A DNA stretch of 64,000 nucleotides from Termitomyces sp. T153 (taxonomy: Eukaryota; Basidiomycota; Agaricomycetes; Agaricales; Lyophyllaceae), in assembly GCA_018296165.2 (NCBI GenBank), contig JACKQL020000112.1, forward strand, positions 1 to 64,000, in the 5' to 3' direction. The notes below the pieces were generated by a model that was not told the DNA's origin, made no database searches, and saw only the letters and a program-made list of their open reading frames with translations. Shown here piece after piece: positions 9,819-21,304 of this stretch. Each line of letters opens with the position of its first letter. The first letter of the stretch is position 1. The translations under genes and the position numbers were made by a program.

Positions 9819-10806
9819 TGTCAGGTTCCGCTGACGACGGTGGCTCAGTACACTGGCGAGTCCTTACTAGGCGGACGCGATGTCCTGCGTTTATAACCAG
9901 GCGCCCGGGGTTGGAGCGGAGGTGGGGAAGGCTTGCGAGGGGCCCCTAGGGATAGCGGCCCGAGTAGGTCCGGAGTGATTCAGAGGGGTCTAAGACCGGA
10001 GGTACTGGTCGTTGACCCGGGGTGGGTGTCGGAGCTCGTTAGCAGACGCACGAGGGGATTGCGGGGTAGGTGGAGGCTTCTCGGCTGTCGGGGGGGCGGG
10101 GTCGGTTGGATAGGGGGTTACCGGGGCTTGATGGGTTCCGGGGTGAGCGGGTAGTGAGGCCCGGGGTTGTCGTTAGGAATGTTCAGGTCGTGGCGCGTGC
10201 GCGGAGTTCGTACTGATGTAGGGAGCAAGGGAACTTCAGGGGAACAAAGGAAATATGTACAGTCGAGACGAGACGGAGACAAGACGAGACTGAGAAAAGA
10301 TAGATTCGAAACCTAGGAACAGAAATACAAACGAGACGAGAGACGAAACATAGGAAACCGGTAAAATGTAATATCAAGACTAGGGTCCGAGGAGTCATTC
10401 TATGACTTATATACCAACTACTGGGTGCCTCCAAGGGCGGCGGATGTGATGGCGGGGGTCGACGGGGCTGTGCTGAGTCGACGGGTGTTGGGTACAACCC
10501 AAGTTCGGGCCGCGGCGGTATTCTGATGGGATCAGTCGGGGGCGCGGCCGTTCCGGGGCGTCGTGGCACTCCGGGATGGGTCGGGTGAACTAGGGTAGGG
10601 GGTCGGGGACGTATGACGTGTCCAGGAACGGTGGGGGAAGGTTTCAAGGGGGTGTTGATGGCTACGGATAGGGAGTTGCCGTCGGGGTTTGCCGGAGAAG
10701 CGTCGGAGTTGCCCAGTGTGGGCGTCGAAAGTGTGGGCGGGGTTCCGGGGAGTTATCGGGAGGGGTTGGGGGCCGTGTCTAGGGATCTAGGGAGCGGGTC
10801 GTGACA
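9819..10806 (-). repeat. 5' LTR of element A1 (right copy)
   Basis: A 988-bp LTR bounded by TGTCA and TGACA in plus-strand reading. In sense orientation it holds a TATA box (10414 to 10408) and the predicted start motif AGTCTTGATATTA (10381 to 10369). That gives an R-U5 leader of about 560 nt. Pyrimidine-rich GTCTCGTCT repeats follow the start. The sequence is nearly identical to the left LTR. Confidence 0.93.
10369..10414 (-). promoter_or_regulatory. Core promoter of A1: TATA box and predicted transcription start
   Basis: On the minus strand a TATATAA box (from 10414) is followed after about 33 bp by AGTCTTGATATTA. The same pair occurs in every complete LTR of families A and B here, for example 34360/34392, 49019/49052 and 61869/61900. 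The start is predicted from its complementarity to the priming site and its distance from the TATA box, not from transcript data. Confidence 0.65.
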
Positions 10807-12770
10807 CTCATGTTGTTACATTTTTCTTTTTATCTGTTTTTCTTTGTCCTATCACTAAACAGCCATATCTTTGTTACTCTCCTACTGCTTACATTACACA
10901 TACAGTAGCTAGCCCTGGACTTGTTACTGCATCAGAAAAATCTAAAAGTGGCTGCTTTGGTGGCTGATACATGCTAATCTTATCTCTCCATCTCAATGAG
11001 AAATCCCCATTTCATGCATTGAGCTGCAGAGGCAAGTGGTTATTGTTGTACCAATGGTTGTTTTTGGGATTGTAGTCACAGGTTCAATTCTCCCAATTGG
11101 CAAAATATTTGGGCGAAAATTGCTAGGCATGTGATACTTGTCATTAAAAGCTGCGATTATATCAAGCCTGCCTTGTAGTTACAAGGTTCTAATATATGAT
11201 ATTGACTGTACCGCCTGACGGAAAAAGATGAAGAAAATTTATTTAGACTCAGTTTTCGTGGCGAGGTGTGTCCTAACCCCGGTAGCTATAACTCTGATTT
11301 ACCATATGTCCACAAGGTCATGGAAGAGGCTGTAGAGCGACAGAGCGATGCAGAGAGGTACGTGGACCGCCACCCGATGGCAGCAGCTGGAAAAGTGAGG
11401 ATGCTTTGCCCGATTTTCTTCTTTTCCTGTGCCGATCTGGAAACCACGGGAAGCTGTTTCGAGTTGCATATTAGAGCCTAGGATTTAGTTGTTAAGAAGT
11501 CAACATATTGGTCCAAAATGGGGAAATATGTATAAAATTAGATGTTGTCCTTCATCTGGACTTTAGGCTGGACCTCCCTCCGACTACTCGTGTTGCAAGA
11601 CTGCTGCTTTTGACCCATTTCCTGCGTGTTTTGATTCACTGTAGGTACATCATATTCTTCTATATGATAAGTTCAGACCACGATACCAACGTCAGGACTC
11701 CGAACAATGCGTATCTGTACCCTTATCTTGGGCACTGCTATTGTGTTTCTTTCGGCCAGCACGAATGGATAGTTTTTCGAATTGGGTCCGCAGAGAAAGG
11801 TCTCTTAGGAAACTTTGACCGTGTTGAAAATAATCCGGTTACGCACCGGATGGCAAGTTCAAGCCGTCGATCGAGACACAGTCAGCATGAAGATGTTTTG
11901 ACTTCATACACTTTTTTCTCACTCTAGCCATTTGCAGAGGATTCTCAACTTTCAATGATGTTGGCACAGCCTTACAAACAGCTTCAGAATACGAAGAAAA
12001 TAAAGACCGAATCAGGGATACATGGATGGGTTTCGCTAACGCATCATGCCAGCACGGACACCGATCATATTGCCCGCCTGCATGGCTCCACTTCCAGATA
12101 ATGACCGACCAGGTCATGTAACCATTCAGCTGAAGAAAGAGCTGTCCAAGGAGAGTTCGTTCGACGGCTTTTGAATGACTTGAGTTGACAAGAGGACCTT
12201 GTTCCCTCGATGAATTGCACGGCGAGGGATATGTATCGGAGGATTTCGATCAGGCATGGTACACAGGTCAGGTCGCAGGTCTATGGTTGTGGGACATGGT
12301 CGGCTCTGGCAGCCAAACGGCCTACAACCCAGTCCAATGCCAATAGCGTTAATAAGGGCAAAAAGGGCAAGGGAAAATTAAGCAATCATCAGACGCGGGG
12401 AGTAAAAGCAAAATTCAGGAGAGTGGTAGCCATACATCGAAGCGTTCCCTACAGAGTGGTCGGGAGGTTATGTTGACATTGATCGCAGTGCGAAGGCCGA
12501 AGAGGTCAGAGATGGTGGAAGAACTCGTTCTCCCCACTTCCTAAACTTAGATTTCACCAGATTTACATGTAACAACTTGTGTAGTATGAGTTACATCATG
12601 ATGGATCGTTTTCAGCAGGATTATTGTACAACACGAGACTTTAGCAAAACTTCATCACTAGCTATGTCACCCTACGGGTTGATTTGTACTTCATGGCAGG
12701 TCAGATAATTGATAAATTGATAGTTCATCTACTTCCACCTCAGCCTTGGGCAGGAGGAGACAGAGTCACA
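10807..12770. other. Intergenic, no recognised gene
   Basis: This is host sequence, richer in A/T than the element before it. Openings of up to about 140 codons occur (for example 11508-11927 plus and 11839-12117 minus), but none shows a known domain or splice pattern. A tRNA B-box-like string, GGTTCAATTCTCC near 11090, does not fold as a tRNA. Confidence 0.4.
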
Positions 12771-13439
12771 CTATCCCTCCGATTTGATCCGCTTGAACTT
12801 CATTCTCCCTATGTCAAACAAAGTAAGAGATTGTGACTGACATCATAACATACTTCACAACTCACCAACTTCTTTTGCATTACTGCCATTATCTCCCTCA
12901 CGCTTCAAATGTCCTCCTTGCCCACGACTTGACAGCCGGGGATCGCGTACAACAGGCGGCGGAGGTATCACAGGATCTTCTCGAGGTTCAAATTTCACAT
13001 GTACAGAGTGCGGGACCTGCGTCGTCTGCCGATCCCTAACAAGTCTCGGATCGCGTACCTGTACAGTGGCAGCAGGTACAGGCAATTGGACACGCGTACA
13101 AGTGCTATCTTCCACCCCCCCTTTCTTCTGGATTCGGCTCTCTATCAATCTTGGATCTTGCGTTCGAGGCAGAGAAGGGATGCGATAGTCATCTTGCGGT
13201 TCAGGTTTGATTCTTTTTCCTGTTGCAGATCTCATGTCTCCTCCGTCGGATGCAAAAGTCATTGAATTGTCCCAATCTCGCCTCGGGTCTCTGGTTCTTT
13301 CTAGGGGAAATGACTCATCTCGGGGTTCAGATTCGATACGTATCTGTGCGCCATCTGAATGATCAGTTTCTTCAATATCAGTTGCTAGCGTGGTAGAGCG
13401 TTCCCTGTTAGAAGGAATTCGAATGCCTAACAAATCCAT
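12771..13439 (-). CDS. Repeat protein with psi-K-x-E (SUMO-consensus-like) motifs, two exons
   Basis: The exons are 13439-12866 and 12808-12771, joined by a GTGAGT...CATAG intron, giving 203 residues. Three degenerate units share the pattern (K/E)-x-E-P-(R/Q)-(D/E)-(D/E), a spacer rich in prolines, then (R/Q)-D-P-R-(R/L). Examples are RIKPEPQDD with TQDPRL, and VKFEPRED with VRDPRL. More psi-K-x-E sites, LKREGD and the terminal IKSEG encoded by the last exon, follow. These fit the SUMO-conjugation consensus, which is suggestive only. An in-frame stop lies three codons upstream of the ATG. The next gene upstream on the same strand ends only 13 nt away, so the two may belong to one transcript or one gene broken by a frameshift. 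I recognise no family. Confidence 0.5.
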
Positions 13440-13452
13440 GATCAGTCAATGT

Positions 13453-15492
13453 TCATGGATCTGGTTCTAGAGTCTGACAGGTCGTTTCATCTGTCTCAAT
13501 CTTCATGGGAACAGGACTTATGGTGGCGCGGGACGAATTGAATAATTCTGCTGGAAGATCCGCAAATGCAGCTAAAAGTTCTTCCGAAGGGCGATACTCG
13601 ACATCTACTCGTGGACTTGTAGTCAGTCTCGAAAAATGATGTTAGAAGAGATCTCACTGTGTGAATCCAGAGGCTCGTCCTTAATGGAAACCGATTGGCG
13701 AGGTGCGTGTTTCATTAATTTCTCCTTGACTGGTATAGAAGAAAGGAAATCATCAACTACATTGGTTGTTGAAGAATTAAACATTTCTGCTCGAAGATCT
13801 GCAAATGCAGCTAAAAGCTCCTTGGAGGGGCGATGAGTGCCGTCTACTCGTAGGCTTATGTGAACTCGTGAAACAGTCGTTAGAAGAGATCTTACCATCT
13901 GGGTCAACTGACTGGCGAAGTACATGGTCTATTGATTCCTCTTTCTTAACCGGTATAGAGGTCGGGAAATCGTCAATTACATCAGCTAAAGATTTCTTCG
14001 ATAAATCATTCTTGTCCAGGTGAATTTATCGAGGTACGTACATGGACCAGAACCATCCCTGTACGTCAAGGGGGAGATCACACGGCTTATTGGTTCCTCC
14101 TTGACGAAACCATCGACTGCATTAGCAACATCATCAGATCCAGGTGCAGCTGAAACTGTGCAACTCAAACGTGAATATGAATTTTCCAGGTCCCGAGATA
14201 CAGTTCTCAGGAGACGTGTGACATCAGCATCTGAATCATAGATTATCAATATCTTGAAACACATAAAAGATACTTTAGTACCCTCTTCGTAGGGATCCCT
14301 TTTCTTCACTACTGGCTTCGCTTCTTCATCTTCACGTAGTAATGAATGTGTCCGTGCACGACTTCGCATGGCAATTGCATCATTGGGGATCTGAGGAAAA
14401 CTTGTTGATCACGCCGAAAGCGTATTAGAAAAAAGAAAATACCTCCTGTAAGAGAAAAGAAATGTCAATATACGGATCTGCTCAAAGTACTGCTCTAAAC
14501 ATACAGGATGGTCCGAAACAAAGATTTTAAGAGAAGGGACCATGACACGAGGGCGTTTGACATAATTAATGTGAATCGGAGGAAGCGGAGCAGGTGTTGG
14601 GATAGGATAATTAGCTTTAAAGGGGAATATGCTGATATCGTAGCTTGAGGGATACCTGGCGGTCCAACCTAACCCATTTCATGATCAAGTACAACTGGGA
14701 ACGTGACAGTTGAATCAACTCACTTCGCCGTGTAGGGTCATTCTGCATTTCGTAATCATACTCGTAAATGTATGATACGGCTTCAGTAGCTTCGTAAGGT
14801 GGTTTCAAAAAACTTTGGTGGGCATGTACCCCGATGTACGGCTGTATGTTAACTGACTCCGAAAGTTCGACAATGATGTTGTTATGCTGTTAATGAGACT
14901 TAACTCGAGTCAAATGACATCGCAAACTACAACGATAAACTGACTGTTCCTTGAGTATAAACGGTCCTGACTGTCTCGCCGGGATGGTCATCTTTGAGCA
15001 TGAACTCAAACCATGCAGCGACATTATCAATAAATGCAGGGTGCCCCGCTTGTCCAGCAGGCCACGGGTCTATGACAACAAGAAATTTTGCGTCGGGGGC
15101 CTATACACAGCGAGTTGCATTTAACCATATCGTGACAGAGTCATCCATCCAAGTTGACTTGCCTTATATTTCTTCAACTTCTTGCTTTTCCCCATTGAAA
15201 ATCCTCAATGCAACCTCAATGTTCAACGTTCAGTCCTCAACTTCCTCGTAGGAAACGAGGCTTCGTTGCTGAAGGAACCAACAAGACATCGAAGTCAAAT
15301 TCAGCATACTTAAGGTCCATGACAATCTATTTGATTGTATTTGCCATGGGCCCTCATGTGGTCACTTGACCCCAACCTCTGCGGTTGGTTTCTCCTGACA
15401 GATGTCCCGAAGGTGTCCACCAAAGGAGTAACTAATATGCCAAGTTGAAGATCGTTTGGAATCTGGATGCTTCTTGTGAGATCCTCTCCCAT
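13453..15492 (-). CDS. Uncharacterised multi-exon gene with tandem exon repeats; model approximate
   Basis: Several minus-strand segments joined by plausible short introns suggest one gene, starting at the ATG at 15492 (MGEDLTRSIQIPNDL). Later pieces include APDAKFLVVIDPWPAGQ (near 15090), a segment around IQPYIGVHAHQSF (near 14840) and VKRPRVMVPSLKIF (near 14540). Then a Lys/Arg-rich stretch leads into repeats (14250-13453). Two exon-intron units are clear copies: RPSKELLAAFADLRAEMFNSS and RPSEELLAAFADLPAELFNSS, each after a matching 41-42 nt intron containing TCTTCTAAC. Each unit carries psi-K-x-E motifs (FVKEEPIS, SIKDEPLD, PMKIETDE). Some junctions near 15240-15190 could not be resolved, so decay is possible. 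The function is unknown. Confidence 0.4.
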
Positions 15493-16030
15493 TGTCCCAT
15501 CTCTTAGTCAACATTAGTGACATCTTCGGTTATCACCGTACTGGTTACTGGTTTACTTACTTCCAGGTTATTCTTCGAGTCTGTCCTTCCCAGTCAGAAC
15601 TAGCTACGGGTTCTGCATCTGTCTTTCTATTCTTGGACAGAGAATATTGTCATTATGTCCTACATCCTCACAGTGTGACTTGTTGAACGCCATATACTCT
15701 AGCATCTTTTCTAGAGTCTATGAAAACAGGACATCTGACGGAAAACTCAGTGTCATATGTTTTCCACGCGCGACAAGGCCGAAAATAACGTACGTTACGA
15801 CCGTGATCCATGAAAAGCGGTGTGTGTGCCTACATCAATGATCCGTATCATCTGATACATAAAACTTTGGCTGTGAAAATCAACAATTGGGAAATAGTAG
15901 ATGTAGGCTATTTAAATCAACGCTCAATTACATTCTTCCTGATCAAACACTCACAGCAACCATTCCCAATAGCAGCCTGAAGTCTCATCTCAAAATTACA
16001 GCCCTAACGTCCTTACCGTTCAGATAATAT
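15493..16030. other. Intergenic, probably divergent promoter region
   Basis: This lies between the starts of the minus-strand gene at 15492 and the plus-strand gene at 16031. Short openings occur but show no domain. No clear TATA element was identified. Confidence 0.4.
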
Positions 16031-16535
16031 ATGTCGCAACAAGTTCCACCATTCTACCAGGGACGGCCGATGACCGTTCCCTCTGTGGAGACAAGCTCAA
16101 GTAATCTTGCTCCTTACAACGAATGGTTACAAGTCTGTCAGAGACAAGATGAATTCCCGTTTTTCATGCCCGCAAAGACCCAAGCTCATTGGGGAACCAG
16201 ACCGGCCGGTGAGATTTCGAAAGTTACAGCTGTTGTACGCAAACTGCATTTTGATTTTTTTGACATTTGTTTCAGTCAGTGAGCCAAGAACACAGACATA
16301 TGCAGCTGACGCACTACCAAACCTTGGTCCACCAAAAGAATTTGGTACAGCAGAGCAAGAATCTTATAGAAATGCTAGCAAATGGAACTTGATTGACCTG
16401 TCACGGACAGCGGTCTCATCAGTCAATGTGGATCAGGGACTCCAGCATGTGTCATCTCGAGATGTATCGTATGTACTTGATCCAAATAACCCCCGTTGTT
16501 CATGGGTCATCTGCAAACCTGACTCTATTCGGTAG
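16031..16535 (+). CDS. Small two-exon hypothetical protein
   Basis: The exons are 16031-16208 and 16276-16535, separated by a 67-nt GTGAGA...TTTCAG intron with clean phase, giving 145 residues. The protein starts MSQQVPPFYQGRPMTVPS and ends CSWVICKPDSIR. It has no signal peptide, membrane segment or motif I recognise. Good splice sites and continuous coding on both sides support a real gene. The next plus-strand gene, a kinase, starts 600 bp downstream. I cannot exclude that this is the 5' part of a longer gene. Confidence 0.5.
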
Positions 16536-17148
16536 TCTACTTCGCCGAGCTCTGTCCGACATGGGTCCGCGACGACGTTTCCTCCCATATACTGTGCCAA
16601 TGAGAAAGAGACACCAGGGCTCTTCAAGAGTTGAGTCCGGGCAGCAAAATTACACCCAAATCCAATCCCCTGATGATTTGTTCGTCCTCACGTAACTGCT
16701 CGCCTAGAATCCCTTCTCATTCAAGATCTTTAAAAGGCATAGTCATGCCTTTAGATGTAAAGGTGAACGTGCTGTCTTGCAGAGCCAAAAGTCGACCTCC
16801 GGACAATCTGTTCATATGCATCAGAAGGCTAATGGGCACAACATCGTGATAAACAAACTCCAGGACAAGTTGCGAAACCAGGGATTTTCCTGCAACAGTA
16901 TTGAAGGCTAACTCACCATTGCAGTCTCCCAGATCCCACTGCCCTCCAGTCATATTCGTACTTTCCGTCAAGTTGTTGCTTTCACTTGCTAACAAAGAAT
17001 CTGCCGCTAATGTAACGACAGGTTTGACTGACGCGGGGAATTCTGTTGTTTATCCAAGCTCAGTAAGTTGTATGGACAATAGTTATTTTTTCTCCAGCGT
17101 GACTTACCCGGTTAGCCGCCCTGTCCGAAACCAAGTAAATCCGCACAT
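16536..17148. other. Intergenic, with one minus-strand opening of 92 codons
   Basis: A minus-strand frame at 16995-16717 reads like coding sequence (GGRLLALQDSTFTFTSKGM) but lacks clear splice partners or a recognised domain. It could be an exon of a minus-strand gene or a relic. Confidence 0.3.
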
Positions 17149-18710
17149 ATGCAGGAACCTGTACCACTGCCGGATACAATTGCGGACATAGCTGAGAGTG
17201 TGATAACAAAGCTCTGTGTTGTATTCAACAAGGTCGAGCATTACAGGCGCCTCCTTTCTTGCGGTACTTCCGATGCTCAAAAACTCCTCGATGCTTTCCA
17301 AATGGTAAATGCTATCTATTACGCATCGACAAATCATCTCATACACTGGCTTAATTTGGTGTTGTTCTGAAGCTTCTGGATACCAAATGGTTTCATAACC
17401 GTACACAACTCATCGCCGCTATGCGAAGGCTTTCAGAACAAGAAAAACTATATCCAACCTGTTTCTCTCTCAGCGGTCCCTCGCCGTCTCTTGAAGACGG
17501 ACCAGTTGCTTCGGGTAGCTTTGCTGATATCTACAAGATCAGATTTCAAGGCGAACAAACTTGCTACAAAGTAATCAGGGTCTATCAAAAGTCTCAAGTT
17601 GAACATTTGGCTAAGGTACAACTTTACGTGGTTTGAAAGGGTTGAGCTGATGTATACTTGAAGGTGTACGCAAGAGAGGCAATTCTTTGGGGTCAACTAT
17701 CACACCCGAATATTCTCCCGTTCTATGGGCTCCTGCGATTTGGACCTCGAATAGCCTTTGTTTCACGCTGGGCTACGAATGGGAACCTTGAAGAATACTT
17801 GGCTCATAATCCGGACGTGAATCGGATATTACTGGTGTGTCCGAGTCCTGGTAATTTCCTTAGCGCAAGTACTTGATTCTTCAATTGTTCAGTGCTTGGA
17901 CACAGCTGCTGGAGTGGAATATCTACACAACAATGACATTGTTCATGGGGACTTGAAAGGAGTAAGTTTTTATGTATTTATCTCAAGATCTGCTCGAGAT
18001 TCTGATTTTTTTTTCTCTTCTCAAGCTCAATGTTCTTATTGACGGCTCGGGTAGAGCGTGTCTAGGTGACTTCGGAGTATCAAGCGTGAGCGATCCACAA
18101 ATCCTCAAGTGGGCCTCACAGTCGACGATGGCATCTAAAGGGGGTACTATACGATGGCAGGCCCCTGAATTGTTAGGCCCTGAAGACCCCTTAAAGAAAG
18201 TTCACAACAGCAAAGCTAGTGATGTATTCGCCTGGGCAAACGTGTGCTACGAGGTGATGCTCCAACCACCACGGATAGCCTTGTAATCTAATCATCTACC
18301 TCTAGATCTTTACCGGACGTCTTCCTTTCTACGATATATCAAACCAGGCAACTATTATGCTAAGTATCATGCAAGGTCAAACCCCATCTCGACCACGAGA
18401 TGATGACGCTGCTTGGCTCAAGCATGGATTGAATGAACATCTTTGGAGCCTTTTGGAAGATTGTTGGCTTTTTCAATCGCCACAGCGTCCAGACATGACA
18501 GATGTGATCTCCAGACTCAACATACAAAGTCCGATTGACTCTCGTCCTGGGGTGGAGTGGGTAGAAAACGCTGCAGTGCGTTTTCGGAACGCCAACTCTG
18601 CTCGAGGTAATTATTTGTTGGAGAGCTCAGGGCCATTTTGGGAAGACTTGGGATCGCTCGTTTCCCGTATTGTGCCAGAGATTGGCGAAATGACTATTAA
18701 TACCCATTAA
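17149..18710 (+). CDS. TKL-type protein kinase, six exons (kinase 1)
   Basis: The exons are 17149-17304, 17373-17615, 17664-17834, 17893-17961, 18026-18253 and 18306-18710, in phase, giving 423 residues. It should phosphorylate Ser/Thr (or Tyr) in a signalling role. Kinase landmarks in order are a Gly-rich loop (VASGSFADIYK), an ATP-site lysine (CYKVIRVY), an alpha-C glutamate (AREAILW), catalytic HGDLKG with N in NVLID (HGD in place of HRD), LGDFGVSS, IRWQAPELLG and a DVFAWANVCYEV segment. An N-terminal helical region (about residues 1-60) precedes the kinase. A longer N-terminus, as in its paralog at 24154-26353, is possible but not seen. All catalytic residues are present, so it is probably active. 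Confidence 0.85.
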
Positions 18711-19684
18711 CCTAATTCTCGTAGTATTGCTGATGTACATAATTGATATGTAGAAAGATATCATGGACGAAGGAGATCGTAATCTTGTTAAATAAGTGAA
18801 TCGCTCTGGGATCTGATCGTAACATAGAATGTTTGATTCTGATCAACCTTGAGGCTGGTGGCCATTCAGTCTCATCATAACCTTTGCCTTCGTATCGTTT
18901 TCCAGAATCGCAGAATCCTGGGCCCACGGCAGCGTTCATTGGCAGAGCATCAAGACTGTGCGTAATCTTGTATACATAGATTCTCGAAACTTCGGATATT
19001 TGAATTTTGTCTATTTCATCAGCACTTTACCGACATCTTGCCAATGTTGAAATATATACTTCCCCATGTCTCATTCGTTCTGGGATAGACATACAGAAAG
19101 TCTTGAAGGCACTCTCCGTCATCATTGCCCAGAGAATCGTTCAATATTTTTACGATGCAACTGGGGTGAATGTCAACGACGAGAGCGTCCCCGAGGACGA
19201 AATGACAGATTTTTATGATCTCCTTCGTAACCCGAGCATACATTTGAAAATAGATTACAAGAGGTCACGGATTACAGATCTTGGAGGAAAAGGTCTCAAA
19301 AAATTGACAACATATCAGGGTATAACGAGGATAAACGAAGAGGGATTATTCACAATCGCTCGGACCGGTCATAAATGGGGTGGCATGCGTTTAGCTCCAT
19401 CTTCGAAGTTATTCTGACCATGCTCTCTTAAATGATGGAGGATCCGATAAAGGACCACAAGTTATTACGAGGCTCTGCGCCTCGAGGACGCAGCTGGAAG
19501 GAGGAAGACGTATGACTTGACTTTCGCTTCTTTCTTTTCTTCATCTATCATCCAGTCGCGGAAACCTATTCCAGGTGGCATAGGCGAGCCAAGATTCCAT
19601 CATTCTATCTTCAAGCATGATAAGATATGATCCAAAAGCGACGAACGATGGTATACGATAAATACTTCCAAGATTGTTGATCCT
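18711..19684. other. Intergenic, no supported gene
   Basis: It includes a plus-strand opening of 136 codons (19007-19417) with no recognised domain, splice context or relative in the window. A short GC-rich hairpin (GAGGC...GCCTC) lies near 19470. It is probably the 3' flank shared by the kinase and the convergent SH3 gene. Confidence 0.4.
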
Positions 19685-20486
19685 CTAGAAAATAGCACGC
19701 ACGAGACCACCACCGATCGCCGCACCTATGTCCAAGTTCAATGCAATCAACATCCGACTCTCAACGAACAAGTAGAAAAAAAAGGAAGGAAGACGCACCA
19801 GCACCGAATCCTACACCTCCGGCAGCACTATGTGCCATCGTATCTCCATACTTGCCAAACTTGCTCTTCTTCTCTTCCTTCCCATTCTGCTCCTGTAACC
19901 CAACTGAATTAACACCCTGCCCCGGAGGCGGAGGTACATCTCGTCCATGATATGCGGCGCCAAAGGATCTATAGGGAGTCTTGCTTCCACTTGTCGTGCT
20001 ATTCGTTACGAAGGGTGCTTTAGATATGGAAGGAGTGGGAGAGGGAGAAAGCTTTTCAACGTAAGAAGAGGGGAAGAGACCTGAACGCCCATTGACGGTG
20101 CCTGTCCACCAATCTGCGTTGTTCTCTTCAGTGATAGTGATTATATCTCCTGCAGCAAATGAGAGATCATCTCCCTAGATATCAATATCCATATAACTCA
20201 GTTAGCACTCCGAAACTACACGGATACAGACCTCGTTATTCTCATTATATGGCCATAGTGCCCTCACCTGTACTGGGGGCGTTCGCTGCGGGAGTGTAGG
20301 TGCACGTGGAGGGAGCGTACGAGCGAAAGGGGCGTTTACACTGGCACTAGGAGAGGGCGAAGGGAGCTTGGCAATGAACGCATTAGCGTCTGCAGATGAA
20401 AGTTGGTGCTGTTCGACAAGGAAGTCGACGTTGGATTTGATCTGTGATACAATATGTGCGAGGAAAACTGATTCTGCGTTCGACAT
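19685..20486 (-). CDS. SH3-domain protein, Lsb1/Pin3-like, three exons
   Basis: The exons are 20486-20232, 20174-19799 and 19725-19685, giving 223 residues. The ATG at 20486 is preferred because an upstream ATG at 20522 lies just after a probable 5'-UTR intron. The order is an N-terminal helical region (MSNAESVFLAHIVSQIK), a Pro-rich linker, an SH3 domain (ALWPYNE... then GDDLSFAAGDIITI, NADWWTG, GLFPSSYVE), a Pro/Ser linker and a Gly/Ala-rich tail (HSAAGGVGFGAGAAIGGGL). SH3 domains of this family bind Pro-rich partners of the actin/endocytic machinery, and the tail is typical of fungal Lsb1/Pin3 relatives. Intron 1 has a GCTAAC branch site. Confidence 0.85.
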
Positions 20487-20729
20487 CGTGGGTAAACGAG
20501 TATAGGTTTTGCTGTCCTTCAAGAAGTTATTTAAATACGGCCTTTACTTACCCGTGGGTACGGTGGCTGTGTTGAGATCTGATCGCGATTGAGTGCGACT
20601 CTAAAATTGAGGTTAGAGCGCACACAGCAATTGAAGACCAAAATCCACCCACGTTTTGGATTCAACTGTGAACCTTCTTAGTCCTACCCCTGGAAACAGT
20701 TGACAATGAAATGTAAGTTTTTGCTTCTT

Positions 20730-21221
20730 CTAGGCTACTCTTTCTCCTACACTAGCCATCCATTCCGAGTTTAGCAGGTCATACCATTCGGTTTCGCCAT
20801 CATTCCCGGTGGCCAAGGAGGACCGGTCCGCCGTGTTCATATGCATCAACTTCGTCACTGGCATGACAGTTGTTGACCCCGCTGATACATCATCATCAGT
20901 CCGGCTCCCATCTTTTGGCCCGAGAATATACAAGAAATCGAGCATTCTGTCGTGTTTGGGTAACACCAGCCTTTCAGTAACCTATGTGGCCGTGGACCTG
21001 AGTACAGGGTGACCTTACTACAAAGTAGGTCACTCACTTTCAAAAACATTCAGATCACCTTCCCACCCTGTTCCCTCGAGCTCCATTGACTGCGATCTTG
21101 AATAACCATGACAAAGGTACAGCCAAACACCGCATACATGCGTCCAGCCATGGACTTTGGGAAAACTGATTGATTCCAATCCGTCCTCGTGGTGTTGATG
21201 CCCTTGTTGCGCAAAGCTCAA
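20730..21221 (-). other. Possible minus-strand gene fragment, unresolved
   Basis: Two minus-strand openings (21221-21030 and 20966-20730) flank a plausible GTGAGT intron, but no acceptor keeps both in frame. The second includes MLDFLYILGPKDGSR and ends MASVGERVA. No known domain is visible. It could be an unrecognised gene or a relic next to the kinase remnant at 21305-21575. Confidence 0.25.
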
Positions 21222-21304
21222 GCCAACTCGATTTATTTAATTGGTAACATACCCTTTTCTGATCTTTGAGTCATATGACGCGGCAGATCATGTAAGTTCT
21301 AGTA

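Larger units (their letters stand above)
1..10806 (-). mobile_element. Element A1: autonomous Ty3/gypsy chromodomain LTR retrotransposon
   Basis: Two LTRs (1-984 and 9819-10806) flank about 8.8 kb carrying gag and pol on the minus strand and a spliced gene on the plus strand. The sense order is 5' LTR, priming site, gag, pol, antisense gene, polypurine tract, 3' LTR. The left LTR lacks only its terminal TGTCA, cut off by the window edge, so the left target-site copy cannot be seen; the right flank begins CTCAT. The LTRs differ by about nine transitions and one G-run length change over 984 bp, so insertion was recent. All reading frames are open. Chromodomain and integrase signatures place it among chromoviruses. 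Confidence 0.95.

Noticed and set aside
11020..11120. tRNA or SINE suggested by GGTTCAATTCTCC and an upstream AGGCAAGTGG
   Set aside because: The A-to-B box spacing is about 60 nt, T-stem halves do not pair and no acceptor stem forms. Chance is the simplest explanation.
19007..19417. 136-codon plus-strand frame as a gene
   Set aside because: No domain, no promoter or intron signals, and no relative in the window. Length alone is not enough in this background.
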